Notes: generated from the letters alone by a model not told the origin. A stretch of 64,000 nt of DNA from JAFDVL01 sp031409955 (GCA_031409955.1 JANNYF010000112.1:30366-94365); one strand, 5' to 3'. Shown: positions 25,335 to 35,179, counted from the first letter of the stretch. Numbers and translations are program-made.

Positions 25335-26948
25335 ATGAAAGTTTCGATCATTGCTGCTTTCCTGCTGGCGTTTGTAGGACAAGCACAACCAACTAACGAA
25401 CCCAACACGGCTTCGATCAGCGGGCGCGTCACGCTCAACGGCAAGCCCGCCAAACATATCCACGTCACGCTGGTGCCGGGGCCATATGGCTCGCCCGACA
25501 CGCCGGGACGACAGAAGATGAAGACCGATGACGAAGGCCGCTATCAATTCAAACGCCTCGCCGCCGGGCGCTACGGACTCATCGCCGCTTCGTACCTCAA
25601 TACCAGCGTCGAGTTCCTGACATCCGCCACCAAGCCCTTCAAAGTTTGCACGCTTGCGGCAGACGAAGAGCTGAAAGACTTCGATCTCGCGTTGGTGCGC
25701 GGCGGCGTGCTTACGGGGCGTGTGACGGACACGGACGGGAACCCCGTGATTGCGACCGAAGTGCAGCTTGCCTTTGTGGACGGGCAAAGCAAACGCCAAC
25801 GCTTCCCTGCTTTTCAAACGAATGAAGACATGTTCGTCACTGATGATCGCGGCGTCTATCGGCTCTTTGGACTGCCACCCGGTCGCTATCTGGTGAGTGT
25901 TGGCGTCAAGGTCGGGCCCGGCGAATATACGTTTGGTAGCACGCGCGGCTATTACAAACGCACCTATCATCCCAACGTTGCAGACGAAGCGCAGGCCACG
26001 GTGATCGAAGTAAAAGCGGAAGAAGAAGCAACAGGGATAGACCTTCGCGTCGCACCGATGGAGAAGACCTATCAGGCGTCCGGGCGCATTGTAGACGCCG
26101 AAACCAATCAGCCTATCGCGGGCAGCATGTACGATTTCGGCATCGTCGAAGGTGAGAAATTGCGCAGCGTTTATATGGGCGTTTCAGCCGATGAACAAGG
26201 CCAGTTCTACCTACGTGGCTTGTCTCCCAGCCGCTATGGTGTCACGGCTTCAGGCGGCCTCACTGCAAATTACTTCAGCGATCCGACGCTCTTTGAAATC
26301 ACCGACAAAGATATCGAGGGCTTGGAACTCAAACTGCAACGCGGCGCGACGATCAATGGCAGCGCGGTGATCGAAGGCACCAGCGATCCGACCATGCTGG
26401 CGAAATTAAACGCGGCAACCATCACGGCGGAAAATACCAGCTACACCAAAATCGCGCATGTCTATCCGTCGCGCGCCAAAATTCAGGCGAATGGGCGCTT
26501 CAACTTTGCGGGCTTTCGTCCGGGGCAAATCAGGTTTGACCTGGGTAGCGAGTTACAAGGCTTTTCGATTCTGCGCGTGGAGCATAACGGCGCGGAATTG
26601 CGTGACAGTCTCGCAGTCAAATCCGGCGAGCAACTCAACAACGTGCGCATCGTCATCGCCGCTGCCAACGGCATTGTGCGCGGCACTGTGAATTTCGTCG
26701 GCGGGCTGTTGCCCAATGAGTCACAAGTAAAAATCGAATTGCGGCGCGGCAATCTGATTTCCCGCGTGACGGAGATGGACAGCAACAAACGCTTCGTGTT
26801 GCCAAGCATCGCGGACGGCGAGTATGAACTCGTCGCGCGACTGTTTGCCAGCAGCAACAACACCGTCAGCAGCAGCAGCCCACCGCAACGCATCCGCGTC
26901 ACAAACGGCACAACGCCTGACGTCACGCTCACACTAAACGTGCGATGA
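25335..26948 (+). CDS. Secreted carboxypeptidase-regulatory-like protein, type A
   Basis: 537 residues with a signal peptide (MKVSIIAAFLLAFVGQAQ), then several Ig-like carboxypeptidase-regulatory repeats: SISGRVTLNGKPAKHIHVTL, GRYQFKRLAAGRYGL, LTGRVTDTDGNPVI, TDDRGVYRLFGLPPGRYLV, ASGRIVDAETNQP. It closely matches the products of 54447 and 58111 (same repeat order, LALVRGGVLTG, SDPTLFEI, IEGTSDPTML), so I call this group type A. It is probably exported to the periplasm or cell surface; no anchor is visible. It is followed after 10 bases by the type B gene and lies between a kinase and its regulator. A ribosome site (AGGAG) precedes the ATG. The role is unknown; a sensed or regulated surface protein is possible. 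Confidence 0.85.
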   Translation: MKVSIIAAFLLAFVGQAQPTNEPNTASISGRVTLNGKPAKHIHVTLVPGPYGSPDTPGRQKMKTDDEGRYQFKRLAAGRYGLIAASYLNTSVEFLTSATKPFKVCTLAADEELKDFDLALVRGGVLTGRVTDTDGNPVIATEVQLAFVDGQSKRQRFPAFQTNEDMFVTDDRGVYRLFGLPPGRYLVSVGVKVGPGEYTFGSTRGYYKRTYHPNVADEAQATVIEVKAEEEATGIDLRVAPMEKTYQASGRIVDAETNQPIAGSMYDFGIVEGEKLRSVYMGVSADEQGQFYLRGLSPSRYGVTASGGLTANYFSDPTLFEITDKDIEGLELKLQRGATINGSAVIEGTSDPTMLAKLNAATITAENTSYTKIAHVYPSRAKIQANGRFNFAGFRPGQIRFDLGSELQGFSILRVEHNGAELRDSLAVKSGEQLNNVRIVIAAANGIVRGTVNFVGGLLPNESQVKIELRRGNLISRVTEMDSNKRFVLPSIADGEYELVARLFASSNNTVSSSSPPQRIRVTNGTTPDVTLTLNVR

Positions 26949-26958
26949 AAGGGAAACG

Positions 26959-28602
26959 ATGATGAAGACCCTATTAACATTGGGCATTACGCTCTTATCT
27001 CTTTCCTCCATCAGCTACGCGCAACCCATAACTGCGCCGCCGCCGGAAGCCAAAACCAAAGGCACCATCACCGGACAAGTCCTCGGCGCAGATGGCAAGC
27101 CCGTCCCAAATGCGGCGGTGGCGGTGACGGCGGTCGGGCTGCGCAATCAACCGTCGCGTGCGGTTACGACCAATGAAGACGGAGCGTTTCGCGTCGTGGG
27201 ACTGAAACCGGGAGCGTACCGACTGCGGGCTTCAATGCCTGCCTTCGTCACTGCACCAGAGGGGTTGAGGAATTTCTATCCGGGCGAATTTGCGACGTTG
27301 CGCCTAGTCAAAGGCGGCGCGATGACGGGCAAAGTCACGGATGCGAACGGCGATCCAATTCCCGGCATGAACATCAAGCTCATCGGCGTTCGGGAGATGA
27401 GTTCAACCGCGAGCCGACGCACCGATGATCGTGGCATCTATCGCATCTACGGGATTCCGGCGGGCAATTATGTCGTGCTGGCGGACGGCCTGTCATTCGG
27501 CTGGTCGTGGATGAATTCGGATTACGAAGAAAACATTCCGACCTACTATCCGTCTGCGACGCGCGATACGGCCTTGCCGGTTGCGATCCAACACGGCGAA
27601 GAGTTGACGGGCATTGATATTCGCTATCGCAGCGAGCGGGGCTATCGCGTCAGCGGCAAATTGACAGGCGCGTTGGAAGGCCAAGCCGGAATCAACATCA
27701 GCTTGAACTATCCAGCGTCGGGCAATGCCGTTGCCAGCGTCTGGGCGTATGACAACAAGCAAGGCATCGCGTTTGAACTGCGCGGCGTGCCGAATGGCGA
27801 ATATGATTTGATCGCCGAACGCAAACGTGGCGATGAAACGGGCGCGGCTTCGGCTCCGCGTCGCGTGATTGTCGCGGGGACAGATGTCACAGGCGTGGAA
27901 TTAAAATTGATGCCGCTCAGCTCGCTCGCAGGCAAAGTCATGCTCGAAGAACTCAAAGCCACCGAACGCCCCCCAACCTGTGAAATCAAACGTAATGCCG
28001 TGCTGGAAGAAACGATCATCACCGCGCGCGTTGACGAAGACACGCGGCGCGCGCAGCCTCCAACCACAGTGCCTACCGCGCCAGGCGATTTCAAACTGAA
28101 CAACCTTGACCCCGGTCACTATCGTTTAGACTTCGAGTTGCCCAGCGAGGATTGGTACCTTCGCGCGATCACGCTGCCGGCGGAGGCGGCAACGAAAAAG
28201 CCGGTGGATGCCGCGCGCACTGGCATCGCGCTGCGATCCGGCGAAAGCGCCAAAGCCTTGACCATCACGATTGCCAAAGGCGCGGCGAGCTTGCAAGGAA
28301 AGATGACGACGGCACAACCCGCGCGCGTGCATTTGATTCCTGTCGAAAAAGAGCGGGCGGACGATGTGTTGCGTTACGCAGAAATTACCGCTGCGAGCGA
28401 TGGCACATTTACGCTGCGGCATCTTGCACCCGGTAAATATTGGGTGTTGGCGCGCCCGTTGACTGAAGCGACTCGCCCGGTGGCGTGGGACAGCACGGAG
28501 CGGGCGAACTTGCGGCACGAGGCAGAAGCAGCGAGTCAGATGATTCAATTGCAACCGTGCCAGCGCGTCGTGGATTACCAATTGACGCTTCTGACCAAAT
28601 AA
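26959..28602 (+). CDS. Secreted carboxypeptidase-regulatory-like protein, type B
   Basis: 547 residues with a signal peptide (MMKTLLTLGITLLSLSSISYAQ). Repeats follow: TITGQVLGADGKPVPNA, MTGKVTDANGDPIPGM, TDDRGIYRIYGIPAGNYVV, EYDLIAERKR. A diagnostic C-terminal part contains HLAPGKYWVLAR, WDSTERANLRHEAEA and CQRVVDY. The homologues at 52411 and 56195 share two Cys (PPTCEIKR and PCQRV here), which could form a disulfide. It starts 10 bases after gene A. Neither this protein nor its partner carries a visible lipobox, sortase signal or C-terminal anchor. Confidence 0.85.
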   Translation: MMKTLLTLGITLLSLSSISYAQPITAPPPEAKTKGTITGQVLGADGKPVPNAAVAVTAVGLRNQPSRAVTTNEDGAFRVVGLKPGAYRLRASMPAFVTAPEGLRNFYPGEFATLRLVKGGAMTGKVTDANGDPIPGMNIKLIGVREMSSTASRRTDDRGIYRIYGIPAGNYVVLADGLSFGWSWMNSDYEENIPTYYPSATRDTALPVAIQHGEELTGIDIRYRSERGYRVSGKLTGALEGQAGINISLNYPASGNAVASVWAYDNKQGIAFELRGVPNGEYDLIAERKRGDETGAASAPRRVIVAGTDVTGVELKLMPLSSLAGKVMLEELKATERPPTCEIKRNAVLEETIITARVDEDTRRAQPPTTVPTAPGDFKLNNLDPGHYRLDFELPSEDWYLRAITLPAEAATKKPVDAARTGIALRSGESAKALTITIAKGAASLQGKMTTAQPARVHLIPVEKERADDVLRYAEITAASDGTFTLRHLAPGKYWVLARPLTEATRPVAWDSTERANLRHEAEAASQMIQLQPCQRVVDYQLTLLTK

Positions 28603-28649
28603 AACTTAGCAGCATTGTCCATCAGCAATAATTCAAATACTCTTCCCTC

Positions 28650-29993
28650 ATGTGGCAACCAACCATACTGATTGTCGAAGACGAAGACCTGATGCGAGGC
28701 ATTATCGCGGGCTTGCTCACAGATGCAGGCTATCGCGTCGTGACAGCGGCGGATGCGGAAGAAGGATTGAATCTCTTCACGACTGAAGCGCCCGACTTAA
28801 CAATCAGCGACATCAACATTGGGCAAGTGGATGGCTTAATGATGCTCGACCGCATCAAGCAAGTGGATGCCAATGCGATTGTCGTGATGATTACGGCGTA
28901 CTCTTCAGTGGAGACGGCAGTCGCGGCGCTACGCAAGGGCGCATACGATTACATCACCAAGCCGTTCATCAACGAAGACCTGTTGCAAGCGGTCAAAAAT
29001 GCGCTGCGGCAACGTGAGCTATTTCGGGAAAACCATTTTCTGCGCCGCGAGTTGAAAGGACGTTACAACTTCGACAACATCATCGGGCGTTCGGATGCGT
29101 TGACGGGCATCTTTCGCTTGATCGAAAAGGTCGCGGGGACGAGCAGCAGCGTGTTAATGCAGGGCGAGTCGGGGACGGGCAAAGAATTGCTGGCCCGCGC
29201 GATTCATTACAACAGCCCTCGTGCCGATGGGCCGTTCATTGCCATCAATTGCGGCGCGTTGCCGGAAAATTTGTTGGAGTCGGAATTATTCGGCTATGTC
29301 AGAGGCGCGTTCACGGGCGCGAGCACAAATAAAATCGGGTTGCTGCGTGCGGCCAATGGTGGGACGTTTTTTTTGGATGAAGTGGGCGAAATGCCTGCGA
29401 GCTTGCAGGTGAAATTGCTGCGGGCGTTGCAGGAACGCGAGGTCACGCCGCTCGGTTCAATCAAGACAGAGGCATTCGATGCCCGCATCATCGCCGCCAC
29501 GAATCGCAGCCTGGAAGAAGAAGTTACGCAAGGCCGCTTCCGCGAAGATTTGTTTTATCGCTTGAGCGTGATCGGCTTCACGGTTCCACCGCTGCGGGAT
29601 CGCCGCGAAGATGTTCCGCTGCTCGTGCGCTATTTCGTCAAACGATTCTGCGAGGAACAAGGTGTCGCGGAAAAGAAAGTCAGTGACGAAGCGATGCAAC
29701 GGCTCATCAATCACGAATGGCGCGGCAATGTGCGTGAGTTGCAAAACGCGATGGAGCGCGCGGTGACGTTGAGCGACGACCAAATTGAAGAGGCTTCGTT
29801 GCCCCACAAAATTCTGACCGCGAACATCGGCACGCGTGATTTGACAGGACAAGTCGTGACGCTCGAAGAGCTAGAGCGACGTCATGTTTTGGACACGATG
29901 GCGAGTGTGAATGACGACAAAACACGCACGGCGGAATTGCTCGGCATTGATCTTTCGACGTTGTATCGCAAGCTCAAACGATACGGGCGATAA
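28650..29993 (+). CDS. Sigma-54-dependent response regulator (NtrC family)
   Basis: A 447-residue regulator. The receiver domain has the acidic pair VEDED and phospho-Asp D54 (LTISDINIG), with conserved Lys in YITKPF. The AAA+ domain carries Walker A GESGTGKE, the sigma-54 contact loop GAFTGAST, Walker B FFLDEVGEM and the arginine-finger region ATNRSLEEE. A Fis-type HTH ends the protein (TAELLGIDLSTLYRKLKRYGR). It activates sigma-54 promoters. It lies 48 bases after gene B and probably pairs with the kinase at 23332. I saw no convincing TGGCAC-N5-TTGC site upstream of the A genes in this window. Confidence 0.95.
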   Translation: MWQPTILIVEDEDLMRGIIAGLLTDAGYRVVTAADAEEGLNLFTTEAPDLTISDINIGQVDGLMMLDRIKQVDANAIVVMITAYSSVETAVAALRKGAYDYITKPFINEDLLQAVKNALRQRELFRENHFLRRELKGRYNFDNIIGRSDALTGIFRLIEKVAGTSSSVLMQGESGTGKELLARAIHYNSPRADGPFIAINCGALPENLLESELFGYVRGAFTGASTNKIGLLRAANGGTFFLDEVGEMPASLQVKLLRALQEREVTPLGSIKTEAFDARIIAATNRSLEEEVTQGRFREDLFYRLSVIGFTVPPLRDRREDVPLLVRYFVKRFCEEQGVAEKKVSDEAMQRLINHEWRGNVRELQNAMERAVTLSDDQIEEASLPHKILTANIGTRDLTGQVVTLEELERRHVLDTMASVNDDKTRTAELLGIDLSTLYRKLKRYGR

Positions 29994-30008
29994 ATGTTTT
30001 TTTGTGCA

Positions 30009-30037
30009 TTTTCAAATCCGACTGAAATCTCTATAAT
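30009..30037 (+). promoter_or_regulatory. Candidate promoter upstream of purH
   Basis: A perfect TATAAT at 30032-30037 with a weak -35 (TTTTCA or TTTCAA) 16-17 bases upstream. Transcription would start near 30044, giving a leader of about 100 bases before the GTG of purH. No known riboswitch motif is visible in the leader. Confidence 0.4.
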
Positions 30038-30145
30038 GCTCTGCGCACTGAACACCCTCCTCACCGCTCGCGTCAATTCGCCGCCCCCTGCAATTCGAGG
30101 TAACGTATCATTTCTCGTGGGTCATATTTTTACGGAGGAAATCTT

Positions 30146-31771
30146 GTGACTGATCTCAAAAAAATTACACGCGCACTTATTAGTGTTTCCGACAAACAAG
30201 GGATTCTGGAGTTAGCGCAGGCGCTGGTGCATCACAACATCGAAATCATTTCAACGGGCGGCACCGCGAAATTGCTGCGGGCGTATGGCTTCAAAGTGCG
30301 CGGCGTGTCCGATTTTACGGGCTTCCCCGAAATGTTGGATGGACGTGTCAAAACGCTGCATCCGAAAGTTCACGGCGGCATTTTGTATATGCGCGACAAC
30401 GCCGAACATCGCCGCCACGCCCAGAATCACAACATCGCGCCGATTGATCTGGTCGTCGTCAATCTATATCCCTTCCGCGAAACTATCGCCAAGCCAAAGG
30501 TCGCGCTCGCCGACGCCATCGAAAACATAGACATTGGCGGCCCGGCGATGCTTCGTTCAGCTTCCAAAAATCATAACGATGTCGCGGTTGTCGTGGAGCC
30601 GGAAGATTACCCGCGCCTGATCGAATTGCTGGATACCAATGGCGGCGCGTTGCCGCAAGCGGTGCGGTATGAACTCGCCGTCAAAGCCTTTCGTCACACA
30701 GCGGCGTATGACCGGGACATCGCGCGCTATTTGGGGCAACAATTGCCCAACGCGACAACGACCAACGAACCGCCGAAAGAGATGGTGTTGGAGTTGAATA
30801 AAGTGGCGGGCTTGCGCTACGGCGAGAACCCCCATCAGAAAGCGGCGCTCTATCAACTCGCGGGCAGCACGGAACGCGGCGTAGCGAATGCCGAACAATT
30901 GCAGGGCAAAGAGCTTTCGTACAACAACCTGCTGGATGCGGATGCGGCGTGGAACCTGGCGCTGGAGATTTACTCCGACCAAACGCGAGACGCGCGGGCC
31001 AGCGGTGCGATTGAAGCGAGCGGCTTGCCGCATACCTGCACAATCATCAAGCATACGAACCCGTGTGGCGTTGGTATTGGCACAACCGCGCTCGAAGCCT
31101 TCACCAAAGCCAAAGCGACGGATCCGGTATCAGCGTTCGGCGGCATCATCGCTTGCACCAAAACCGTAGATGAAAATACAGCCAGTGCAATGAGTGAATT
31201 GTTTGCCGAAGTCATCATCGCGCCCGCGTTCACGGCAGAAGCACGGACGATCTTTTCCCTAAAGAAAAATCTACGCGTGCTGCAAATGGGCGAGCTTGGC
31301 GCACCGCGTGATCCGTATTTTGAATTGCGCCGCATCAGCGGTGGAATGCTCATGCAGGAAAGCGATCAGGAATTGTTCGACGAAGAGAATTTCAAAATCG
31401 TCAGCGAACGCAAGCCATCGGTCGCCGAACTACGCGCCTTGCGGTTCGCGTGGGCAATTTGCAAACACGTCAAATCAAACGCGATTGTGTATGCGAAAGA
31501 AGATCAATTGGTCGGCGTGGGCGCGGGGCAAATGTCGCGCGTGGATTCGGTCAAACTCGGCGCGACGAAAGCGCAGTTGTCATTGACGGGTTCAGTGTTA
31601 GCTTCAGATGCGTTCTTCCCTTTCCGCGATGGCGTAGACGAAGCCGCCAAACACGGCATCACGGCCATCATCCAACCGGGCGGTTCAATGCGCGATGCCG
31701 ATTCCATTCAGGCGGCGAACGAACAGAACCTGGCAATGGTGTTCACGGGGATGCGGCATTTCAAGCACTAA
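30146..31771 (+). CDS. purH: Bifunctional purine biosynthesis protein PurH
   Basis: 541 residues, catalysing the last two steps of IMP synthesis: AICAR formyltransferase and IMP cyclohydrolase. The N-terminal cyclohydrolase region has RALISVSDKQGI, ISTGGTAKLLR, GFPEMLDGRVKTLHPKVHGG and NLYPF. The transformylase part has RYGENPHQKAALY, TIIKHTNPCGVGI with its catalytic Lys-His, VSAFGGIIACT and the final FFPFRDGVDEAAKHGITAIIQPGGSMRD. Length is near the usual 515-540. The GTG start has GGAGG 7 bases upstream. It stands alone and ends in a hairpin shared with the convergent gene. Confidence 0.97.
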   Translation: MTDLKKITRALISVSDKQGILELAQALVHHNIEIISTGGTAKLLRAYGFKVRGVSDFTGFPEMLDGRVKTLHPKVHGGILYMRDNAEHRRHAQNHNIAPIDLVVVNLYPFRETIAKPKVALADAIENIDIGGPAMLRSASKNHNDVAVVVEPEDYPRLIELLDTNGGALPQAVRYELAVKAFRHTAAYDRDIARYLGQQLPNATTTNEPPKEMVLELNKVAGLRYGENPHQKAALYQLAGSTERGVANAEQLQGKELSYNNLLDADAAWNLALEIYSDQTRDARASGAIEASGLPHTCTIIKHTNPCGVGIGTTALEAFTKAKATDPVSAFGGIIACTKTVDENTASAMSELFAEVIIAPAFTAEARTIFSLKKNLRVLQMGELGAPRDPYFELRRISGGMLMQESDQELFDEENFKIVSERKPSVAELRALRFAWAICKHVKSNAIVYAKEDQLVGVGAGQMSRVDSVKLGATKAQLSLTGSVLASDAFFPFRDGVDEAAKHGITAIIQPGGSMRDADSIQAANEQNLAMVFTGMRHFKH

Positions 31772-31779
31772 AAATAAAA

Positions 31780-31823
31780 CCGCCCGGAGATTGCTCAAAA
31801 TATGAAGAGCAATCTCCGAGCGG
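31780..31823. terminator. Shared terminator between convergent genes
   Basis: A 17-base hairpin, CCGCCCGGAGATTGCTC with GAGCAATCTCCGAGCGG (one mismatch). Read on the minus strand it is followed by TTTTATTTTT, a classic rho-independent terminator for the gene at 31846. For purH on the plus strand the downstream T-tract is weaker. Confidence 0.8.
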
Positions 31824-31845
31824 CTTCGCTTAATTTCAGCGAGAA

Positions 31846-33291
31846 CTACTTGAACGGAGCCGGATCACCCGTGCGGGCAATCATCTTCAGCGGCTCGCCT
31901 TTCTTTTTGTAGAAAATTCCCACCGTTGAGTTGCGCAATTGCGCCATAAACGCGACGTCTCCGTTGTCATTGATGACGGGATTCACGAAGTTATTGAAGA
32001 CATTGCGCTCGTCCTTGGCATCAAGGCCCGGCACAGGCCGTTCATACATCGCAATCGGTTCGATCCCCTCGGCTGTTTTGACAAACACGCCGCGCGCGCG
32101 CGCTGCATAATTTGCCACAAACGCAACCTCGCCTTTGGAATTAACCGACGGCATGAAAAAGTCGGTAAAGGTCGCCGTCATCCCCGGCACGGTATCTCCG
32201 TTTCGGATCACAACCTGCGTCGGCCCATCGCCTTTTGCGAACAAGAGTCGTCCAGCCTTTTCGCCATCAATGAAGCCGACAAACGCGACAATCCCGCTAT
32301 TGCTGATGGTGGGGGTGCGATTGCCAAAGCCGATGTAATTCGATCCTTTAATCGGAGAGGCCTGATCCTGAATCGCAATGGCTTCAATCCCCTTGGGGCG
32401 ACGAACAAAGATCGCGGCGCCGCCGCTCACGCGACAGAAAAACGGCACTTCGCCACGTTCATTGATCGTAGACGGATAAAAATGTTCAGTGTATTGCGTT
32501 TCTTCTCCGGCGGGCGTCTTTTGTCCGCTGCGCGCGACAATGCTCAGCTTGCCGTTATCCAGAATAAACAGCCCGCGCCCATCCGGGTCGGTGTACGTGC
32601 CGATGAAGGACATCGTCCCTTTGGTATTCATTGAGGCGGTGGCAAACCCAATATACGTGGCCGGATTATTGGGAATCTCTTGCCCCATTGAGTAGATTAT
32701 CTTGAGTCCCGCCGCCGTTTTCGTAAAAATGCCTGACTGTCGGAGGTTGGTACTGGCATCCTGCTCGCTGCCTGAAACTTTGAAGGCAGGGCTTTTCATA
32801 TCCAGCGTGCCAGTAAACGTCAGATCGCCGTTATCATTCAGCGCGACGTGGTTCATATTCAGGATGGCGGCGGGGAAGCCCGCTCCTTTGTCCCCATCTC
32901 GCACAAAATCCCAGGTACCATCCGCCTTGCGCAGCAGGATCGCGGAACCGTAGCCACCTTCGCCTTTCGCTGAAACATAGCGAGTGGTAAAAGCAAGCTC
33001 GCCTTTGTTGTTGAGCAGCGGAAACCCGAAACTACCCAGTTGATTTTCTTTGAGCGGTTTGGGTGTTTCCGGCTCTGCTTTGCGTTCATTGGAACGTGGG
33101 GTCACGGCGACGGGGCCGTCTTCTTGTGCGGTGGGTTTATTGCTTTGATTTTTTTGTGCGGTTGATGATGCGGGAGCTTTCGGGATGGCAGCTCCTTGCG
33201 TCTGTGAATACGCCACAGAATTGCCGCTCAATCCGAGCGTAACCAGCAATCCCAGCGTGAGGGGTGTGAGGGAAAAACGACGACTTGACAT
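31846..33291 (-). CDS. Secreted repeat protein with NxxGxVAF repeats (DUF7453-like)
   Basis: 481 residues. A signal peptide (about 28 residues) is followed by a Pro/Ser/Thr-rich low-complexity linker and about eight repeats of the form N..GE[LV]AF (LLNNKGELAFTTR, LNDNGDLTFTG, MNTKGTMSFIG, INERGEVPFFCR, ISNSGIVAFVG, VNSKGEVAFVA, INDNGDVAFMA). This pattern suggests a beta-propeller or beta-barrel-like fold of the kind found in Acidobacteriota and Planctomycetes proteins grouped as DUF7453. It is probably exported. Function unknown. Confidence 0.75.
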   Translation of the reverse strand: MSSRRFSLTPLTLGLLVTLGLSGNSVAYSQTQGAAIPKAPASSTAQKNQSNKPTAQEDGPVAVTPRSNERKAEPETPKPLKENQLGSFGFPLLNNKGELAFTTRYVSAKGEGGYGSAILLRKADGTWDFVRDGDKGAGFPAAILNMNHVALNDNGDLTFTGTLDMKSPAFKVSGSEQDASTNLRQSGIFTKTAAGLKIIYSMGQEIPNNPATYIGFATASMNTKGTMSFIGTYTDPDGRGLFILDNGKLSIVARSGQKTPAGEETQYTEHFYPSTINERGEVPFFCRVSGGAAIFVRRPKGIEAIAIQDQASPIKGSNYIGFGNRTPTISNSGIVAFVGFIDGEKAGRLLFAKGDGPTQVVIRNGDTVPGMTATFTDFFMPSVNSKGEVAFVANYAARARGVFVKTAEGIEPIAMYERPVPGLDAKDERNVFNNFVNPVINDNGDVAFMAQLRNSTVGIFYKKKGEPLKMIARTGDPAPFK

Positions 33292-33610
33292 GGTGATTGA
33301 AAACCTCCAAAGGAAAACTTGATCTCATGAACGTTTTATTGATCCGTGCGTTCGGGGATTGGGTGTGAGGAGCGCACAGACGAATCTCTATAGCACAGCG
33401 CTTACACGCCAGAAGTGGGGCGAAGTTCCCGCGAGCGCGGGGATTTTTTGGGGGCACGTGGCGCGCTCACTCAAACCCTCTGCACCTTACCGCAAGAATT
33501 GGCAAATCTTGTTGCAGAGAAATTGTATTCTCGCGTCAGGGGTAGATGAGTTTTGAGTTTTGAGTTTTGAGAACAGCGTATTAACTCAAGACCCGAAACT
33601 CGAAACCCGC
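33292..33610. other. 319-base intergenic region with GAGTTTT tandem repeats
   Basis: It holds 3.4 copies of the heptamer GAGTTTT at 33548-33571, a partial inverted counterpart (CTCAAGACCCGAAACTCGAAACC) and a GC-rich stretch with a T6 run. No gene or convincing promoter is visible. Confidence 0.5.
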
Positions 33611-35020
33611 CTACCGACCAAATTGCACGCTTTCCAATACCTGCAAGAACGCGGAATTGTACCCCTGGGCTTCGTCTTCGGGGGAAATCAGTACCAGATA
33701 AAAGAACTTCCCATTCGGTAAAATTGTCATGCAAATGATGTCGCGTTCATTCCGCCCGGTCACTGGGGATTCGCCGCCAATTGGAACATACAACGCGGGC
33801 AAACCGCCCAACTTGGTCTGCTTGAAGTTTTCCAGCACACGCATTTCAGGATTGTCACGCAACTGCAATTCGACAAACGCTTGCGCGGCTTGTCCCAGGT
33901 CACGCAAGTTATTCGGCAGGTCTTGCGTGCCGACAAAAGCGCCATGTGTGACGACTACACCGCCTGTATTGGTTTTCCCGGCGGCACCTTGCGGCGCAAA
34001 GATCGAAAGCTCATTGCTGGCAGAAATCATTTGCCAATTGTTCGGCACCGAAAGCATGAAAGAGCTATCGGGCGCACGCACCGCCTGCGGTTGCGACGAT
34101 GGAGCCGGAGGCCGCGCCATCGGTCGTTGCGGCTGGACAGATTGACGGCGCAAATCACGCCCGCCCGGTAAGCCCCGCAACCGCGCTTTGATCTGCTGAA
34201 ATTCGGGCGTGTCTACAATCGGAGTTTGCGCGAGCTTCAGTTTTGGCAACAATTCATTCAGGTATTGAATACGGTTGCCGGGGTCGGGGTGATCGCTCAG
34301 GATTTGCGGCGGACGCGCGCCTTCCGCCATCAGCGTCTTGAAAAAATCGCCCAGCCCGCGCGGATCATAGCCAGCCGAAGCCATCATTTCCGCGCCCATA
34401 ATGTCGGCTTGTTTTTCTGCCGTGCGGCTGAATCTCATGAACAACAAATTCGCCCCCGCGCCCAACACCGAATCGCCCAGTGAACCGCCCTCGCGCCCGC
34501 CGCCGATGATCGCCGAGGCCACGCCCAACCCTTTTTCCGCGACCATTTGCTTCGACATTTGATTCGTGCCGTGTCGCAGCGCCGCGTGACTGATTTCGTG
34601 TGCCATCACGCCGGCCAATTCGGCTTCGTTTTTCGCTGCCACAATCGCGCCCGTGTGAACGTAGAGAAAGCCGCCCGGAAGGGCGAAGGCGTTGATTTCT
34701 TTGACATCCACGACTTTGAATTGATACGGAAATTTTTCGCCCGGCGCTTGGGCCGAGAGTCGTTTGCCCACATTATTGACATATTGCTGGACAGCCTGAT
34801 CCGGCAGCACGCGCATTTCACGTTCGATCTGCGCGGCGTTCTGCCGACCAATGGCAATGTCCTGCTCCGGTGACATTAGATTGAAGCCGGGTTTGAACTG
34901 TGGGGCTTGTTCCTGGCCGCGCACCGGGCCACCGGAACCGCCACGGTTACAGGCAAATTGAAAGACGAGCAAACCAACTAAAACAGCCGCCCTGAGTTTA
35001 TTTTTTCGAGTAGTGTTCAT
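33611..35020 (-). CDS. M48 family metalloprotease (exported, BepA/YfgC-like)
   Basis: About 469 residues. The start MNTTRKNKLRAAVLVGLLVFQFAC has the shape of a lipoprotein signal with Cys at about 24, although the lipobox is weak. The catalytic zinc motif is MAHEISHAALRHG, with the third ligand Glu/Asp region in EKQADIMGAEMM. M48 proteins with SPEQDIAIGRQNAAQIE and LPGGFLYVHTGAI belong to the BepA/LoiP-type outer-membrane quality-control group. The C-terminal 170 residues form a second domain (SFMLSVPNNWQMISASNELS). I chose ATG 35020 (AGGAG 11 bases upstream) over the TTG at 35029. Confidence 0.88.
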   Translation of the reverse strand: MNTTRKNKLRAAVLVGLLVFQFACNRGGSGGPVRGQEQAPQFKPGFNLMSPEQDIAIGRQNAAQIEREMRVLPDQAVQQYVNNVGKRLSAQAPGEKFPYQFKVVDVKEINAFALPGGFLYVHTGAIVAAKNEAELAGVMAHEISHAALRHGTNQMSKQMVAEKGLGVASAIIGGGREGGSLGDSVLGAGANLLFMRFSRTAEKQADIMGAEMMASAGYDPRGLGDFFKTLMAEGARPPQILSDHPDPGNRIQYLNELLPKLKLAQTPIVDTPEFQQIKARLRGLPGGRDLRRQSVQPQRPMARPPAPSSQPQAVRAPDSSFMLSVPNNWQMISASNELSIFAPQGAAGKTNTGGVVVTHGAFVGTQDLPNNLRDLGQAAQAFVELQLRDNPEMRVLENFKQTKLGGLPALYVPIGGESPVTGRNERDIICMTILPNGKFFYLVLISPEDEAQGYNSAFLQVLESVQFGR

Positions 35021-35150
35021 CGGGCACAATTCTCCTGCGCTCTAGCGCGGTCAATTGGGTTAATTTCAAACGGCTCAACACTACATCACGAGCCACGAGT
35101 TTCTGCAACCCTGTGAAAAAGCTTTAGTTTCCCGGATTAACCCCAAACTT

Positions 35151-35179
35151 CTGGCATCCACATGCAGTTTGGGTATAAT
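35151..35179 (+). promoter_or_regulatory. Candidate promoter of the ECF sigma factor gene
   Basis: CTGGCA (35151-35156) and a perfect TATAAT (35174-35179) are spaced by 17 bases. This places the transcript start near 35186, inside a longer open frame, which argues that the real start codon is further down (35307). Confidence 0.5.
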
